From: Bacillota bacterium
GTDB lineage: Bacteria; Bacillota; Clostridia; Lachnospirales; Lachnospiraceae
DNA length: 64,000 nt
Direction of reading: 5' to 3'
NCBI GenBank assembly: GCA_023439505.1
Contig: JAEXNR010000007.1
Coordinates: 434,001-498,000, forward strand
Each line of letters begins with the position of its first letter. Positions within the stretch are counted from its first letter, which is position 1. Positions 17,341 to 27,813 of this stretch are shown piece by piece. Under the pieces are notes generated by a model that ran no database searches, was not told the origin of the DNA, and worked only from the letters and a program-made list of their open reading frames with translations. The position numbers and the translations under genes are program-made.

Positions 17341-17346
17341 ATTATA
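17341..17346 (-). promoter_or_regulatory. -10 box of the tRNA-Glu gene
   Basis: TATAAT on the minus strand, 11 bases before the mature 5' end. No good -35 hexamer is found at the expected spacing (the region is a poly-T tract). Confidence 0.5.
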
Positions 17347-17452
17347 ATAACCTATAACGACAAAAAAAGCAAGCATAATTTTAAAATTTTTTCGAATTGT
17401 TTTATCAATTAATACATTTCATACTATAACGGCCTATCTAGGGGATTTCCAG

Positions 17453-17475
17453 GATTAAATCATGCGTATTTAATC
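17453..17475. repeat. 8-bp perfect inverted repeat downstream of polC
   Basis: GATTAAAT and ATTTAATC flank a 7-base loop. On the minus strand the arms lie within a larger CCAG/CTGG-bounded hairpin. No T-tract follows, so it does not look like an intrinsic terminator. It may stabilise or end the polC transcript. Confidence 0.35.
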
Positions 17476-17565
17476 AAGACATCAACACCTGGCTGGTCTG
17501 ACATCTCATCTTTTCTATGAGGAGAGCAATCTAAATCTCATGATCACTCCCCTTATTTAATTTTA

Positions 17566-20500
17566 TTACTGCAAAAAGTCCAATAAGGACATCTGATTTG
17601 ACATTGGCAGATCTCCCAGCAGTCCCAGCTTAGCCATATTGTCTACTACAGTTGAGCTAACCTTACATCGAATTTTAAAATCATCCCTGGAAAGATACTT
17701 CCCTAGCTTGGAAGCCTCCACTACACCATCAGCAGCCTTGTCCCCCAAACCGTCAATGGTACTTAAGGAAGGCATGAGTTTCCCGTCAATGATTTGAAAT
17801 TCATGGGCCCTGGCCGTGAAAATATCAATGGGAAGAAACGAAAATCCTCTTGCATACATTTCCTGAACAATCTTCATATCTTTAAAGGAATCCTGTTCTT
17901 TCTTGGATAAGGTGTTACTTCTTCTCTTATAGTCTGCCATATGCTGTTCCAGCTTATCTCTGCCCAGACACATCAATTCATAATTAAAGGCTGAGGCACG
18001 AATGCTAAAATATGCCGTGTAATATGCCAGCGGATAATAAACCTTAAAATATGCGATACGAAATGCCATCATGACATAGGCTGCCGCATGTGCTTTCGGG
18101 AACATGTATTTAATCTGTTTGCAGGACCAGATATACCAGTCCGGCACACCTGCCGCTACCATTTCCTCTTCCATCTCCGAGGTCAGTCCTTTCCCTTTTC
18201 GTACACTTTCCATTATTTTAAAGGAATGCCCGGGATCAACGCCGGTTGCAATCAGATAAATCATAATATCGTCACGGGTACAGATTGCCGTTGCCAGAGT
18301 ACATTTTTCATTCTGAATCAAGGTCTGGGCATTGTTAAGCCATACGTCCGTACCATGGGAGAGTCCGGAAATACGCACCAGATCGGAAAAGCTCTTGGGC
18401 TGCGTATCCTTAACCATCTGCATAACAAAGTCGGTTCCAAATTCGGGAATTCCAAGGCACCCCAGTTCACAGCCATCCAGATCTTTTGGCGAAATTTTAA
18501 GGGCACTCAAATCATGGAATAAGGATAAGACCTTCTCATCATCCAGCCTGATTTTCTTGGCATCGATACCGGTTAAATCCTCCAGCATTTTTATCATCGT
18601 CGGATCATCGTGCCCCAGGATATCAAGCTTTAGCAGGTTATGATCGATAGAATGGTAATCAAAATGCGTGGTGATGGTCTTCGTCGTCATATCGTTGGCA
18701 GGACGCTGAACAGGGGTGAAGGAATAAATATTCTCACCATGGGGGAGAACTACAATTCCTCCGGGATGTTGTCCCGTTGTTCTTCTTACACCGACACAAC
18801 CCGCTACCAGACGATCAATTTCTACGTTTCGCTTATGAATCCCTCTCTCTTCGAAATAATTCTTCACATAGCCAAAGGCTGTTTTATCTGCAAGGGTGCC
18901 GATGGTACCTGCCCGAAAGGTATGTCCTTCTCCAAAGAGTACTTCCGTATAGTCATGGGCCTTACTCTGATACTCACCGGAGAAGTTAAGGTCAATATCC
19001 GGCTCTTTATCTCCATGAAAGCCCAGGAAGGTCTCAAACGGAATATCATGACCATCCTTTTCCAGCGGTTCTCCACAGTTTGGGCAGATACGATCCGGCA
19101 TATCACAACCGGAGCTGCCGCCGAAGCGCTTTACCTCTTCTGATTCAAAATCTGAAAAATGGCAATTCAGGCAATAATAATGTGGCGCCAGCGGATTTAC
19201 TTCCGTAATACCGGCCATGGTTGCCACAAAGGAGGAGCCTACCGAACCGCGGGAACCTACCAGGTAGCCATCTTCATTTGATTTCCAAACTAGACGCTGC
19301 GCGATAATGTACATTACGGCAAACCCATTGTTAATGATGGATTTCAACTCATGTTCCAGTCTTGCCTCTACAGTAGGAGGAAGCGGATCACCGTACATGG
19401 AATGCGCTTTATCATAACAGATGTTTCTCAAATTTTCTTCTGAATTCTCAAGTACCGGAGGACACTTATCCGGACGAACCGGAGAGATCTTCTCTATCAT
19501 ATCAGAAATCAGATTGGTATTGGTAATTACCACTTCCTCTGCTTTTTCCCGACCAAGGTAAGAAAATTCCTCCAGCATTTCATCCGTCGTCCGATAAAAC
19601 AGGGGTGCCTGATCATCCGCATCCTTAAATCCTTTTCCGGCCAGAATGATTCTTCGATATACTTCATCCTCTGGGTCAAGAAAATGTACATCACAGGTAG
19701 CGACCACCGGCTTGTTGTATTCCTCACCCAGGTCTACAATTTTCTGATTAATTTGTCTCAGGTCCTCTCTGGAGGTAATATTCTTCTCGTCACCCCGATC
19801 ACTTCTGATCAGGAAATCGTTGTTGCAAATCGGTTGTATCTCCAAATAATCATAATACTGAACCAGTCCCGCAATCCTCTCCTGTGACTGATTGGTAAGC
19901 AGTGCCCGATAGATTTCACCCGCTTCACAGGCAGATCCAAGAATTAATCCTTCCCTGCATTCGTTTAATAAGCTCTTTGGTATTTTAGGGCGTTTATGAT
20001 AATACTGAATATGGGACAGGGATACCAATTTATAAAGATTTACCCTGCCGATGTCATTCTTGGCAAGGAGGATCGCATGATAGGCCGGCAATTTCTTACT
20101 GGCTTCCGGAGTGAGCTTTCCAAGCTTATCAATATCGTTAACATTCGTGATTTCCTTATCCTTTAACATTACAATTAGTTTCTCAAAAATTTCAGCCGTT
20201 GCTCCGGCATCGTCCACCGCCCGGTGATGATTTTCCAGAGAGACATTCAAAGCCTTAGCAACTACATTTAGCTTATACTTGCTTAAATTCGGCAGCAGAA
20301 TTCTGGATAGTCCCACCGTATCAATTACAGTAAAGTCGATAGAGATTCCCTGCCGCTTCGCATTCTTTTGAATAAAGCCTACATCGAAGGAAGCATTGTG
20401 TGCCACCAGGCTGCACCCTTCACAAAAAGCCAGAAATTCCGGCAGAACCTCTTCAATTTTAGGAGCATCCAGTACCATGGCATCATTAATCCCGGTGAGT

Positions 20501-22131
20501 TGTTCTATTTCATAGGGAATGGGAACCTCAGGATTAATAAAGGTACTGTACTTCCGGGAGATCTCTCCGTTGATCACCTTCACCGCGCCAATTTCAATTA
20601 TTTTATTCAAGTTCGGACTAAACCCTGTGGTCTCTATATCAAAGACGACGAATGGATCCTCCAGACTCTGTCCCTTTCCGTTCGTCACCACTTCTTTCAG
20701 ATCGTCCACAAGATATGCTTCCATCCCGTAGATGACCTTAAATGCTTTTGCCCTCTTTTGTTCTTCCTCATCCGAGTAATCCCTGGGATTTAACGCATGA
20801 TTCGCTTCAGGGAACGACTGGACCACCCCATGGTCCGTTATCGCCACCGCACTATGTCCCCATTTGAATGCTCTTTTTACCAATTTCTTCACATCTACAA
20901 CAGAATCCATATCGCTCATCAATGTATGGGCATGAAGCTCAATCCTTTTTTTGGGTGCAGTATCTGATCTGGTTGTAGTAAAATCACTGCTGATCTTAAT
21001 ACCAACAACCGACCCAATGGTAATATCCCTTTCATAGGTATCCATCTGTGCAATACCCTTTAGCATATAAAATCCGCCAGGTTTAAGAACTGAAGTGATT
21101 TCATCCACCTCAATGGTTTTTGCGTACAGTTTGATTTTAATGGAATCGGTAAAGTCTGTTATTACAAAGGTTATGATGCTTTTCTCGTTTCCAATGGTTC
21201 TGGTATCCGGCTTAATCAGCTTTCCCTTAATTACCACTTCTCCGATTTCATCAATAATATCACAAATAGGAATGCTTGCGCCATCAAAATTTCTACCGTA
21301 AATTACAGAAGGATCCACAGGAAGTTTTCGAAAGCTACCTTTGGCCTTTTCATACACACTCTTTCCATAGGACGCCTCCTTCGGGGTCTGACCTGCGGAT
21401 TTGACCTCATGATTCAACTGCTCCTTGTTATGTACGGCTGATTTATTTCCGGAATCCTTCAACATAGTTCTTTCCTGCTGAGGAAGCATATCCTTCCCAC
21501 CGTCTATCAGGATTGCTTCTCCTTCTTTGCTTCCCTGACTATTCCCGTTCTCACCATCATCCATCCGGCCGATTTTCAACATCTGTTCCCGGTACTCCGT
21601 CTCATGATCCCGGGCCTTTTCCTTTGGTTCCAGGTATTCAAAGTTCACCAAAACATTGTAATCAAATCGTTCCTGAAACATTGTCTCAAGATAATCCTTA
21701 AGCTTTAACGTTTTCTCCTTCACAACACAGCTGTCTGTGACGCGAATATGCATCACCATATCTTCAATTTCAACTTCCGCCTTTGACAAAATATGATAGG
21801 TCACCACGCTGTCATCCATTAATTCTTCCAGAATACTATCCCGATATATTTGATATAAGTTCACCAGCGTATACTGCGCCGACAATTCAAAATGAGGTTT
21901 AATAAACACCCGATTCCCTGTATGAAAAAAGAGCTGCCGGTTCAGCAGTTCTTCCATCTTCTTAATATTTGATCTGCTGATGAGCCTGTTACTTCTGATA
22001 CAGATAAATATTCTATTTGAATTTTTTGATGCCACCACTTTAGATACATCCACTTCGCCATAAAGTGCTTGCAATTCCTGATCCGCTTTCACTTGATCAA
22101 ATGCTTTAAAAAACAACATACTATCAGCCAT
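17566..22131 (-). CDS. polC: DNA polymerase III alpha subunit, PolC type
   Basis: The 1521-residue replicative polymerase of low-GC Gram-positives. Domains in order: N-terminal region (1-190), low-complexity linker (about 190-280), OB-fold (about 285-385), PHP domain starting at RIELHAHTLMSDMD and split by a DEDDh proofreading exonuclease (FDIETTGF near 500, HHRAVDDA near 640), polymerase core with PDIDLNFSGEYQ metal-binding aspartates, and C-terminal fingers. Length and order are normal for PolC. The ATG follows AGAAAGGG. It is the last gene of the ispG-rseP-dxr-cdsA run. Confidence 0.98.
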   Translation of the reverse strand: MADSMLFFKAFDQVKADQELQALYGEVDVSKVVASKNSNRIFICIRSNRLISRSNIKKMEELLNRQLFFHTGNRVFIKPHFELSAQYTLVNLYQIYRDSILEELMDDSVVTYHILSKAEVEIEDMVMHIRVTDSCVVKEKTLKLKDYLETMFQERFDYNVLVNFEYLEPKEKARDHETEYREQMLKIGRMDDGENGNSQGSKEGEAILIDGGKDMLPQQERTMLKDSGNKSAVHNKEQLNHEVKSAGQTPKEASYGKSVYEKAKGSFRKLPVDPSVIYGRNFDGASIPICDIIDEIGEVVIKGKLIKPDTRTIGNEKSIITFVITDFTDSIKIKLYAKTIEVDEITSVLKPGGFYMLKGIAQMDTYERDITIGSVVGIKISSDFTTTRSDTAPKKRIELHAHTLMSDMDSVVDVKKLVKRAFKWGHSAVAITDHGVVQSFPEANHALNPRDYSDEEEQKRAKAFKVIYGMEAYLVDDLKEVVTNGKGQSLEDPFVVFDIETTGFSPNLNKIIEIGAVKVINGEISRKYSTFINPEVPIPYEIEQLTGINDAMVLDAPKIEEVLPEFLAFCEGCSLVAHNASFDVGFIQKNAKRQGISIDFTVIDTVGLSRILLPNLSKYKLNVVAKALNVSLENHHRAVDDAGATAEIFEKLIVMLKDKEITNVNDIDKLGKLTPEASKKLPAYHAILLAKNDIGRVNLYKLVSLSHIQYYHKRPKIPKSLLNECREGLILGSACEAGEIYRALLTNQSQERIAGLVQYYDYLEIQPICNNDFLIRSDRGDEKNITSREDLRQINQKIVDLGEEYNKPVVATCDVHFLDPEDEVYRRIILAGKGFKDADDQAPLFYRTTDEMLEEFSYLGREKAEEVVITNTNLISDMIEKISPVRPDKCPPVLENSEENLRNICYDKAHSMYGDPLPPTVEARLEHELKSIINNGFAVMYIIAQRLVWKSNEDGYLVGSRGSVGSSFVATMAGITEVNPLAPHYYCLNCHFSDFESEEVKRFGGSSGCDMPDRICPNCGEPLEKDGHDIPFETFLGFHGDKEPDIDLNFSGEYQSKAHDYTEVLFGEGHTFRAGTIGTLADKTAFGYVKNYFEERGIHKRNVEIDRLVAGCVGVRRTTGQHPGGIVVLPHGENIYSFTPVQRPANDMTTKTITTHFDYHSIDHNLLKLDILGHDDPTMIKMLEDLTGIDAKKIRLDDEKVLSLFHDLSALKISPKDLDGCELGCLGIPEFGTDFVMQMVKDTQPKSFSDLVRISGLSHGTDVWLNNAQTLIQNEKCTLATAICTRDDIMIYLIATGVDPGHSFKIMESVRKGKGLTSEMEEEMVAAGVPDWYIWSCKQIKYMFPKAHAAAYVMMAFRIAYFKVYYPLAYYTAYFSIRASAFNYELMCLGRDKLEQHMADYKRRSNTLSKKEQDSFKDMKIVQEMYARGFSFLPIDIFTARAHEFQIIDGKLMPSLSTIDGLGDKAADGVVEASKLGKYLSRDDFKIRCKVSSTVVDNMAKLGLLGDLPMSNQMSLLDFLQ

Positions 22132-22241
22132 GCCCTTTCTAATACTCCATCACGCAAATCATCCCACGCATCCCGGCTGAATACTTTCCGGTATCATGAT
22201 GAATTTATGCCGATTTGCAGGCTCTACAGATGATAAATCAC

Positions 22242-23303
22242 TTACGAAACAGGATTCCATTGAGACAATTCCTCTCTCAACACCTGCAGCAATTGATCCT
22301 CCGGAACTTTTCTTATAATCTGACCCTTCCGGATCAACAGTCCTTCTCCAATTCCGCCGGCGATCCCGATATCCGCTTCTCTTGCTTCCCCCGGACCATT
22401 GACCGCACAGCCCATCACCGCCACCTTGATATCAAGATCAAACTCCTCTACCATCTTCTCCACTTCCGAAGCCAGCTTTATCAAATCAATCTGGGTTCTT
22501 CCACAGGTTGGACAGGATACAACTTCAATGCCGCCTTTACGATATCCCAAGGTTTTAAGGATCAGCCTGGCAGATTTTATCTCTTCTACCGGATCACCGG
22601 TTAAGGATACACGAATGGTATCACCGATTCCCTGATATAAAATAACACCCAGTCCGACAGCAGACTTGATATTTCCCGCATTAACCGTGCCGGCTTCTGT
22701 TATGCCCACATGCAGAGGATATTTCGTCTCACGGACAATTAATTCATGGGCTTTGATGCACATGGCCACATCAGAGGATTTGATACTGATGACCATCTGA
22801 TCATACTCCATCTCCTCCACCTGCCGCACTTTATCTAACGCACTCTCTACCAGACCTTCTGCCGTTACTCTGCCATACTTTGCGATAATCTCCTTCTCCA
22901 GAGAACCGCTGTTCACCCCCACCCGGATGGGGACATTCCGCTCTTTGGCAACAGAAACAACCGCTTTTAGTTTATCCAGACTGCCGATGTTACCGGGATT
23001 AATTCTTATTTTATCCGCACCATGCTCCATGGCAGCAATGGCAAGACGATAATCAAAATGGATATCCGCCACCAGAGGAATCCTGATCTGCTTCTTAATC
23101 TCTGAAATTGACTCTGCCGCCTGCATATTAGGAATTGCTGCACGTACAATATCACAACCTGCATCGGTCAGTCTGGTGATTTGCTCCACGGTAGCATCTA
23201 CATTTTCAGTTCTGGTGTTGGTCATGGACTGTATTAAGATGGGGTTCCCGCCTCCAATGACACGATCACCAATTCTAATAACTTTCGTATGATCACGATA
23301 CAT
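22242..23303 (-). CDS. ispG: 4-hydroxy-3-methylbut-2-enyl diphosphate synthase (flavodoxin)
   Basis: MEP-pathway [4Fe-4S] enzyme (GcpE) of about 353 residues making HMBPP from ME-cPP. Family landmarks: GGNPILIQSMTNT near the start, DIVRAAIPN, and the cluster cysteines in CPTCGRTQ and MGCAVNGPGEA near the C-terminus. The frame can begin at 23321, but the ATG at 23303 gives MYRDHTKVIRIG, the usual clostridial N-terminus, with GGAAAGG 9 bases upstream. It sits between rseP and polC, together with dxr nearby in the same pathway. Confidence 0.96.
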   Translation of the reverse strand: MYRDHTKVIRIGDRVIGGGNPILIQSMTNTRTENVDATVEQITRLTDAGCDIVRAAIPNMQAAESISEIKKQIRIPLVADIHFDYRLAIAAMEHGADKIRINPGNIGSLDKLKAVVSVAKERNVPIRVGVNSGSLEKEIIAKYGRVTAEGLVESALDKVRQVEEMEYDQMVISIKSSDVAMCIKAHELIVRETKYPLHVGITEAGTVNAGNIKSAVGLGVILYQGIGDTIRVSLTGDPVEEIKSARLILKTLGYRKGGIEVVSCPTCGRTQIDLIKLASEVEKMVEEFDLDIKVAVMGCAVNGPGEAREADIGIAGGIGEGLLIRKGQIIRKVPEDQLLQVLREELSQWNPVS

Positions 23304-23350
23304 AACAAACAACCTTTCCATTTCCTCTATTGTTTTATCCTTTAGTAAAC

Positions 23351-24640
23351 TCAGCCAAATATTCGCTTAATATCATTAAATAGTATAAACACCATGAAAA
23401 TCATCAAAGCTGCCATTCCAATCATATGAACCATAGCCTCTTTTTCTTTCGGTACCGGTTTTCGTCGGATTGCTTCAATTACCAGAAATACCAGTCTGCC
23501 GCCATCCAACGCAGGGATGGGAAGCAAATTCATAACGCCCAGGTTTGCACTGAGTAAAATGCTAAAGCTCGCTAAATTCAACAAAACAATGCCAATACCG
23601 TAGCTTTCTGTCTGAGAGACAATCTGATCCATGACGTTAACAATTCCCACCGGACCGGAAACTTCTTTCACACTGACACGACCGGAAATCAAATACCAGA
23701 CTCCCTTGATGGCCATATTAATATTATATTTCAATTCATAGAAACTGTATTTTACCACGTTTAAAGCAGATACCTTTTCGGACCAGGTCTGATATCCAAA
23801 CCCCAGCTCTGTATTGGTGTATAATTTGGGTGTTACCGACACAGTGGATTCTGCTCCATTTCTTTGATAGGTTACGGTAACGGGTTTATCACCTAAGGGA
23901 TGGTCCTTAAAGTAATCAGAGAGCTCTAATCCACTGCTCACATTCGTTCCATCAATTGCAACGATGACATCTCCGACTGCAACGCCTGCCTGCCCAAGGG
24001 GATAATCCGATGCTACCTGCACCAGCGAAGCGGCACTATTGTCTCCATTATATCTGCAGCCCAGAAGGTACGTGCTAACCTTTTTGGGTGTGGCAGAAAT
24101 GGTTTTGTGCGCTCCGTCTCTTAAGTAGGTAATAGAAATCGGTCGGTCCGTCAATTGATTAAAATACAAATAGAAGTCAATTTCCCTGCTGATATTAATT
24201 TTATTTCCGTCAATCCCGGTGATGAGATCCCCTTCCTTTAATCCGGCCTGCGCAGCAGGAGTACCCGCCTCCACCCTGGTAACTTTCGGAAGATCTACAC
24301 CATTTGTTCCAAGAACAATCAAGGCTAAAATAAAAGCCAGAAGAAAATTAAAAAATGCCCCGGCAAATATAACAGAAAATCTTGCCCAAACTCCCTTTTT
24401 GTGAAATGCACCTTCATCCTCAATCGCTTCATCTTCTCCCAGCATCATACAAGAACCACCAATGGGAAATGCCTTTAACGAATACCTGGTACCATTTTTC
24501 ACAAAGCTGGCTATTCTCGGTCCCATCCCGACAGAAAATTCCGTAACAGTAATTCCATTCTTTTTTGCAAGTAAAAAATGGCCAAGTTCATGTACGATGA
24601 TAATGACGCCCAAGACAATAACAGCTACAATAATATTCAT
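23351..24640 (-). CDS. rseP: Site-2 intramembrane zinc metalloprotease with two PDZ domains
   Basis: A 429-residue RseP/RasP-type protease that cleaves membrane anti-sigma factors and remnant signal peptides. The HELGH zinc site is at residues 17-21 in the first membrane helix, and the third ligand motif LLPIPALDGGRL is near the C-terminus. Two PDZ domains lie between (around 115-185 with AGTPAAQAGLKEGD, and 205-270 with PLGQAGVAVGD); B. subtilis RasP has one. It is placed between dxr and ispG, the usual clostridial order. Confidence 0.96.
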   Translation of the reverse strand: MNIIVAVIVLGVIIIVHELGHFLLAKKNGITVTEFSVGMGPRIASFVKNGTRYSLKAFPIGGSCMMLGEDEAIEDEGAFHKKGVWARFSVIFAGAFFNFLLAFILALIVLGTNGVDLPKVTRVEAGTPAAQAGLKEGDLITGIDGNKINISREIDFYLYFNQLTDRPISITYLRDGAHKTISATPKKVSTYLLGCRYNGDNSAASLVQVASDYPLGQAGVAVGDVIVAIDGTNVSSGLELSDYFKDHPLGDKPVTVTYQRNGAESTVSVTPKLYTNTELGFGYQTWSEKVSALNVVKYSFYELKYNINMAIKGVWYLISGRVSVKEVSGPVGIVNVMDQIVSQTESYGIGIVLLNLASFSILLSANLGVMNLLPIPALDGGRLVFLVIEAIRRKPVPKEKEAMVHMIGMAALMIFMVFILFNDIKRIFG

Positions 24641-24686
24641 AAAATTAATTCAATCCTTTCCTGTGTCCGCTGTACAAAAGATAACT

Positions 24687-25853
24687 TTATGAAGAATACC
24701 CGGACTTGATAAACCCCTTTATAAAATCATATGTCTCCTGTTCCGTATTCAGAATTTCATTCAGTGATGGGTTTTGTATCACTTGATGATGGTTCATTGC
24801 TTCTTTCATTAAGGCAGTAATGGAAAGGAAACCAATCTGTCCTTTTAGGAAAGCATTGACCGCCCATTCATTCGCAGCATTGTAGACCGTCGGCATACTG
24901 CCACCGATTCTCCCTGCCTCATATCCCAACTGCAGACCAACAAATGTATCCATATCAGGTTCTTCAAAGGTAAGCTGCTTTAATTTCACCAGATCAAGCC
25001 GTTCACTGCCTATAATATTTTTTCTGACCGGGTAAAACAATGCATACTGTATGGGCAGTCTCATATCGGGCACTCCCAGCTGCGCGATAACGCCACCGTC
25101 TTCAAATTCCACCATGGAATGGATGATGCTTTGTGGATGAACAACCACCTGAATCTGATTCATGGACGCACCAAAAAGCCAGGCCGCTTCCATTACTTCA
25201 AGCCCCTTATTGACCATGGTCGCCGAATCAATGGTAATTTTCTGCCCCATAGACCAGTTGGGATGCTTTAGCGCATCGGCTGGCTTTATTGAAATTAACG
25301 CTTCTTGTTTCCTTCCTCTGAATGGCCCACCGGAGGCTGTCAGGATAATCTTATATAAGGATCTTTTATCTTCCCCATTCAGTGATTGAAAGATTGCTGA
25401 ATGTTCACTGTCCACAGGAAGTAAAGAGACTTTCTTTTCTTTCATTAATGGGATAATCAGGTGTCCGGCTGTAACAAGTGTTTCTTTATTGGCAAGCGCG
25501 ATATCTTTTCCCGCCTTAATTGCTTCAATCGTGGGACGAATACCTATCATCCCAACCATGGCCGTAACAACAATTTCGGCCTTAGATTCGATTGCACATT
25601 CAATTAAGCCATCCATACCTGCCACGACTGTTACATTTAAATCCTTGATATTTTCCCTCAGGGTCTTTGCCTTCTCTTCCTCATACACACAAACGATTTC
25701 CGGAAGAAACTCTCTGATTTGCTTTTCCAATAACACGATATTACTTCCGGCGGCCAATGCTGACACACGTAACTCATCGTCATGCTGTCTTATGATATCC
25801 AAGGTCTGAGTTCCGATGGAGCCTGTAGAACCCAATATAGTTATATATTTCAT
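24687..25853 (-). CDS. dxr: 1-deoxy-D-xylulose-5-phosphate reductoisomerase
   Basis: Second enzyme of the MEP pathway, about 388 residues, NADPH- and metal-dependent. The nucleotide-binding motif GSTGSIGTQTLDI opens the protein; ALANKETLV and the substrate/metal region LPVDSEHSAIFQ are conserved, as is MVNKGLEVMEA. The frame reaches 25877, but GGAGG 5 bases before the ATG at 25853 fixes the start as MKYITILGS. Forms a run with rseP and ispG. Confidence 0.97.
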   Translation of the reverse strand: MKYITILGSTGSIGTQTLDIIRQHDDELRVSALAAGSNIVLLEKQIREFLPEIVCVYEEEKAKTLRENIKDLNVTVVAGMDGLIECAIESKAEIVVTAMVGMIGIRPTIEAIKAGKDIALANKETLVTAGHLIIPLMKEKKVSLLPVDSEHSAIFQSLNGEDKRSLYKIILTASGGPFRGRKQEALISIKPADALKHPNWSMGQKITIDSATMVNKGLEVMEAAWLFGASMNQIQVVVHPQSIIHSMVEFEDGGVIAQLGVPDMRLPIQYALFYPVRKNIIGSERLDLVKLKQLTFEEPDMDTFVGLQLGYEAGRIGGSMPTVYNAANEWAVNAFLKGQIGFLSITALMKEAMNHHQVIQNPSLNEILNTEQETYDFIKGFIKSGYSS

Positions 25854-26109
25854 GAATGCCTCCATTTTATCCTTCAAAGTATTACCAATCTATCTTTTAT
25901 TTCTCTTTCGATTTAATTACCATTATTGACATTGTGCATCTCTTTTATGAAACTACTTTTTTCTCTGTCTCTATCTTCTCTACTTCTGTCTTCATTATTG
26001 CGTAATATCATTTTTCTATATTAACATTATCATGTGGACACATTTTTCCATGGATCTGCCTTTTGGCCATCTTTATGAAACAGCTCCTTATGATCAATCC
26101 TATTCATTA

Positions 26110-26907
26110 TTATAACAGATTTGCCAAATAGAACACAATCGGAGCCGTGAAAATAATACTGTCATAGCGATCAAGAATACCACCATGTCCGGGGATGAGT
26201 TTTCCATAATCTTTTATGCTATAATTTCTTTTTATAGCAGAAGCAGCCAGGTCACCAATCTGCGATAAAACACTGGATGCTGCACCAATGATGGTAAATA
26301 ACAATTGCGGATTGTTTATTCCGGACAAATACCTTGAAATTACAGTTGCATAGATAAATCCCAGCAAAGCAGCCCCCACAACGCCCCCGATACAGCCCTC
26401 CAAAGACTTCTTGGGACTGAGTACGGGAAATATCTTGTGCTTACCGATGAGTATCCCCACACAATATGCACAGGTATCAGACCCCCAGGCTCCAATAAAG
26501 ATCAACCATACCAATAATGCGCCATCCTCCAGCATACGCACCTGATATAAATAAGAAAGCATAGCACCCACATAGAACAACCCAAAAAAAGCAATCAGAA
26601 TCTGCTCTGTATGATACTTTGGAAATTGTATTACATAAATCACCATTAGCAATAATAAGAACCCGATGAATAACAATACAAGGTATTGTTCCTGATGAAA
26701 ATAGATCAGCAGCATATAAGCGAGGTATCCAAGATATCCGATCAATCCGGGCAGTGCCTTATTTACCTTGAGAATTCGATATAGCTCCATCATACCAATG
26801 AAAGAAATCAGCATAACAAAAGAAAACAGCACATTACCGCCCAACACCATCACTGTTATTGTAATGGCCAGAAGAAAGATACTACTGAGTAATCTTGTTT
26901 TAAACAT
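26110..26907 (-). CDS. cdsA: Phosphatidate cytidylyltransferase
   Basis: A 265-residue integral membrane enzyme making CDP-diacylglycerol from phosphatidic acid and CTP. About eight hydrophobic segments are present, and the family signature near the C-terminus reads SAIKRNYSIKDYGKLIPGHG followed by GILDRYDS. GGAGG precedes the ATG by 7 bases. It follows uppS closely, as in most Firmicutes. The 256 bases after it, before dxr, hold no supported gene. Confidence 0.97.
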   Translation of the reverse strand: MFKTRLLSSIFLLAITITVMVLGGNVLFSFVMLISFIGMMELYRILKVNKALPGLIGYLGYLAYMLLIYFHQEQYLVLLFIGFLLLLMVIYVIQFPKYHTEQILIAFFGLFYVGAMLSYLYQVRMLEDGALLVWLIFIGAWGSDTCAYCVGILIGKHKIFPVLSPKKSLEGCIGGVVGAALLGFIYATVISRYLSGINNPQLLFTIIGAASSVLSQIGDLAASAIKRNYSIKDYGKLIPGHGGILDRYDSIIFTAPIVFYLANLL

Positions 26908-26935
26908 CGTTTACCTCCAAAATGCAAACTTTAAA

Positions 26936-27652
26936 TTAAGATAGGGCACCAAATTTTCTTGTTTTGCTGTTATAGTATTCCACTGCTTTCATTAATTCCT
27001 TCTTATTAAAATCCGGCCATAACACATCGGTAAAATAAAATTCCGTATATGCCAGCTGCCATAATAAGAAATTCGAGAGTCTGCGCTCATCACTTGTTCT
27101 GATGAGCAAATCCGGATCCGGTATTTCTCTCGTATCCAGATATGTCTCAAAAATCGTTTCATCTATATTATCAATCTCTGCTCTATTCTCTTTCACTTCT
27201 GTGGCAAATGCTTTTGCGGCACGAATAATTTCATCCCTGCCTCCATAGTTGATCGCCACCTGAAATTTCAGACCGGTATTATCTTTTGATGCTTCTTCCA
27301 AGTCCCGGATTTTTAGTCTCATATCCTCAGGTAATTTGGATGTATCGCCGATGACCCGCACCCTCATATTATTCTTCGTACTTGTTTTTATACTGGTATC
27401 CAGATAGCTGTTCAAAAGCTTCATAAGTGCATCCACCTCTTCCTGAGGACGCTTCCAGTTTTCCGTAGAAAATGCATATACCGTCAAATAGTTGATTCCC
27501 ATTTTATAAGCATCTTCACATATTTTCTCCACTACCTTGCTGCCCTGGGTATGCCCCACATTTCGCGGCAGTCTCTTTTTCTTCGCCCAACGTCCATTGC
27601 CATCTAAAATGATTGCAATATGATTTGGAATATTCAACTGTTTCTCGTCCAT
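26936..27652 (-). CDS. uppS: Undecaprenyl diphosphate synthase
   Basis: A 238-residue cis-prenyltransferase making the C55 lipid carrier used for peptidoglycan and for the polysaccharide locus in this window. The catalytic Asp17 lies in ILDGNGRWAKKK; TVYAFSTENWKRP and the C-terminal DLLIRTSDERRLSNFLLWQ region are conserved, although E. coli-type enzymes have GG/EXR variations there. AGGAAG precedes the ATG. Confidence 0.97.
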   Translation of the reverse strand: MDEKQLNIPNHIAIILDGNGRWAKKKRLPRNVGHTQGSKVVEKICEDAYKMGINYLTVYAFSTENWKRPQEEVDALMKLLNSYLDTSIKTSTKNNMRVRVIGDTSKLPEDMRLKIRDLEEASKDNTGLKFQVAINYGGRDEIIRAAKAFATEVKENRAEIDNIDETIFETYLDTREIPDPDLLIRTSDERRLSNFLLWQLAYTEFYFTDVLWPDFNKKELMKAVEYYNSKTRKFGALS

Positions 27653-27687
27653 GGCTTCCTATCCACTCCCTGACATGAAAAGATTGT

Positions 27688-27718
27688 AAAATCAAGCAAC
27701 CCCGCTATAAAAGCGGGG
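27688..27718 (-). terminator. Hairpin between frr and uppS
   Basis: CCCCGC and GCGGGG pair across a 7-base loop (27700-27718), followed on the minus strand by TTGCTTGATTTT. GC-rich stem with an imperfect T-tract: a weak or partial terminator that may reduce transcription of uppS from the upstream genes. Confidence 0.55.
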
Positions 27719-27813
27719 GCTAATCTTAAACCAAGAAAATGACTCTGTATCTTATGTTTGATCGTCTGTTTCATAATAAGATGAAACGGCAAGCTGTTTT
27801 ATCTTGTAATGAA

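Noticed and set aside
18640..19143. 167-codon plus-strand frame inside polC
   Set aside because: Lies wholly antisense to the conserved polymerase core, has no family features, and codon pattern follows the opposite strand.
25880..26109. Short frames between cdsA and dxr, including a 32-codon Arg/Asp/Glu-rich one and a 25-codon one directly after cdsA
   Set aside because: No ribosome binding sites and no start context; composition looks like simple-sequence drift.
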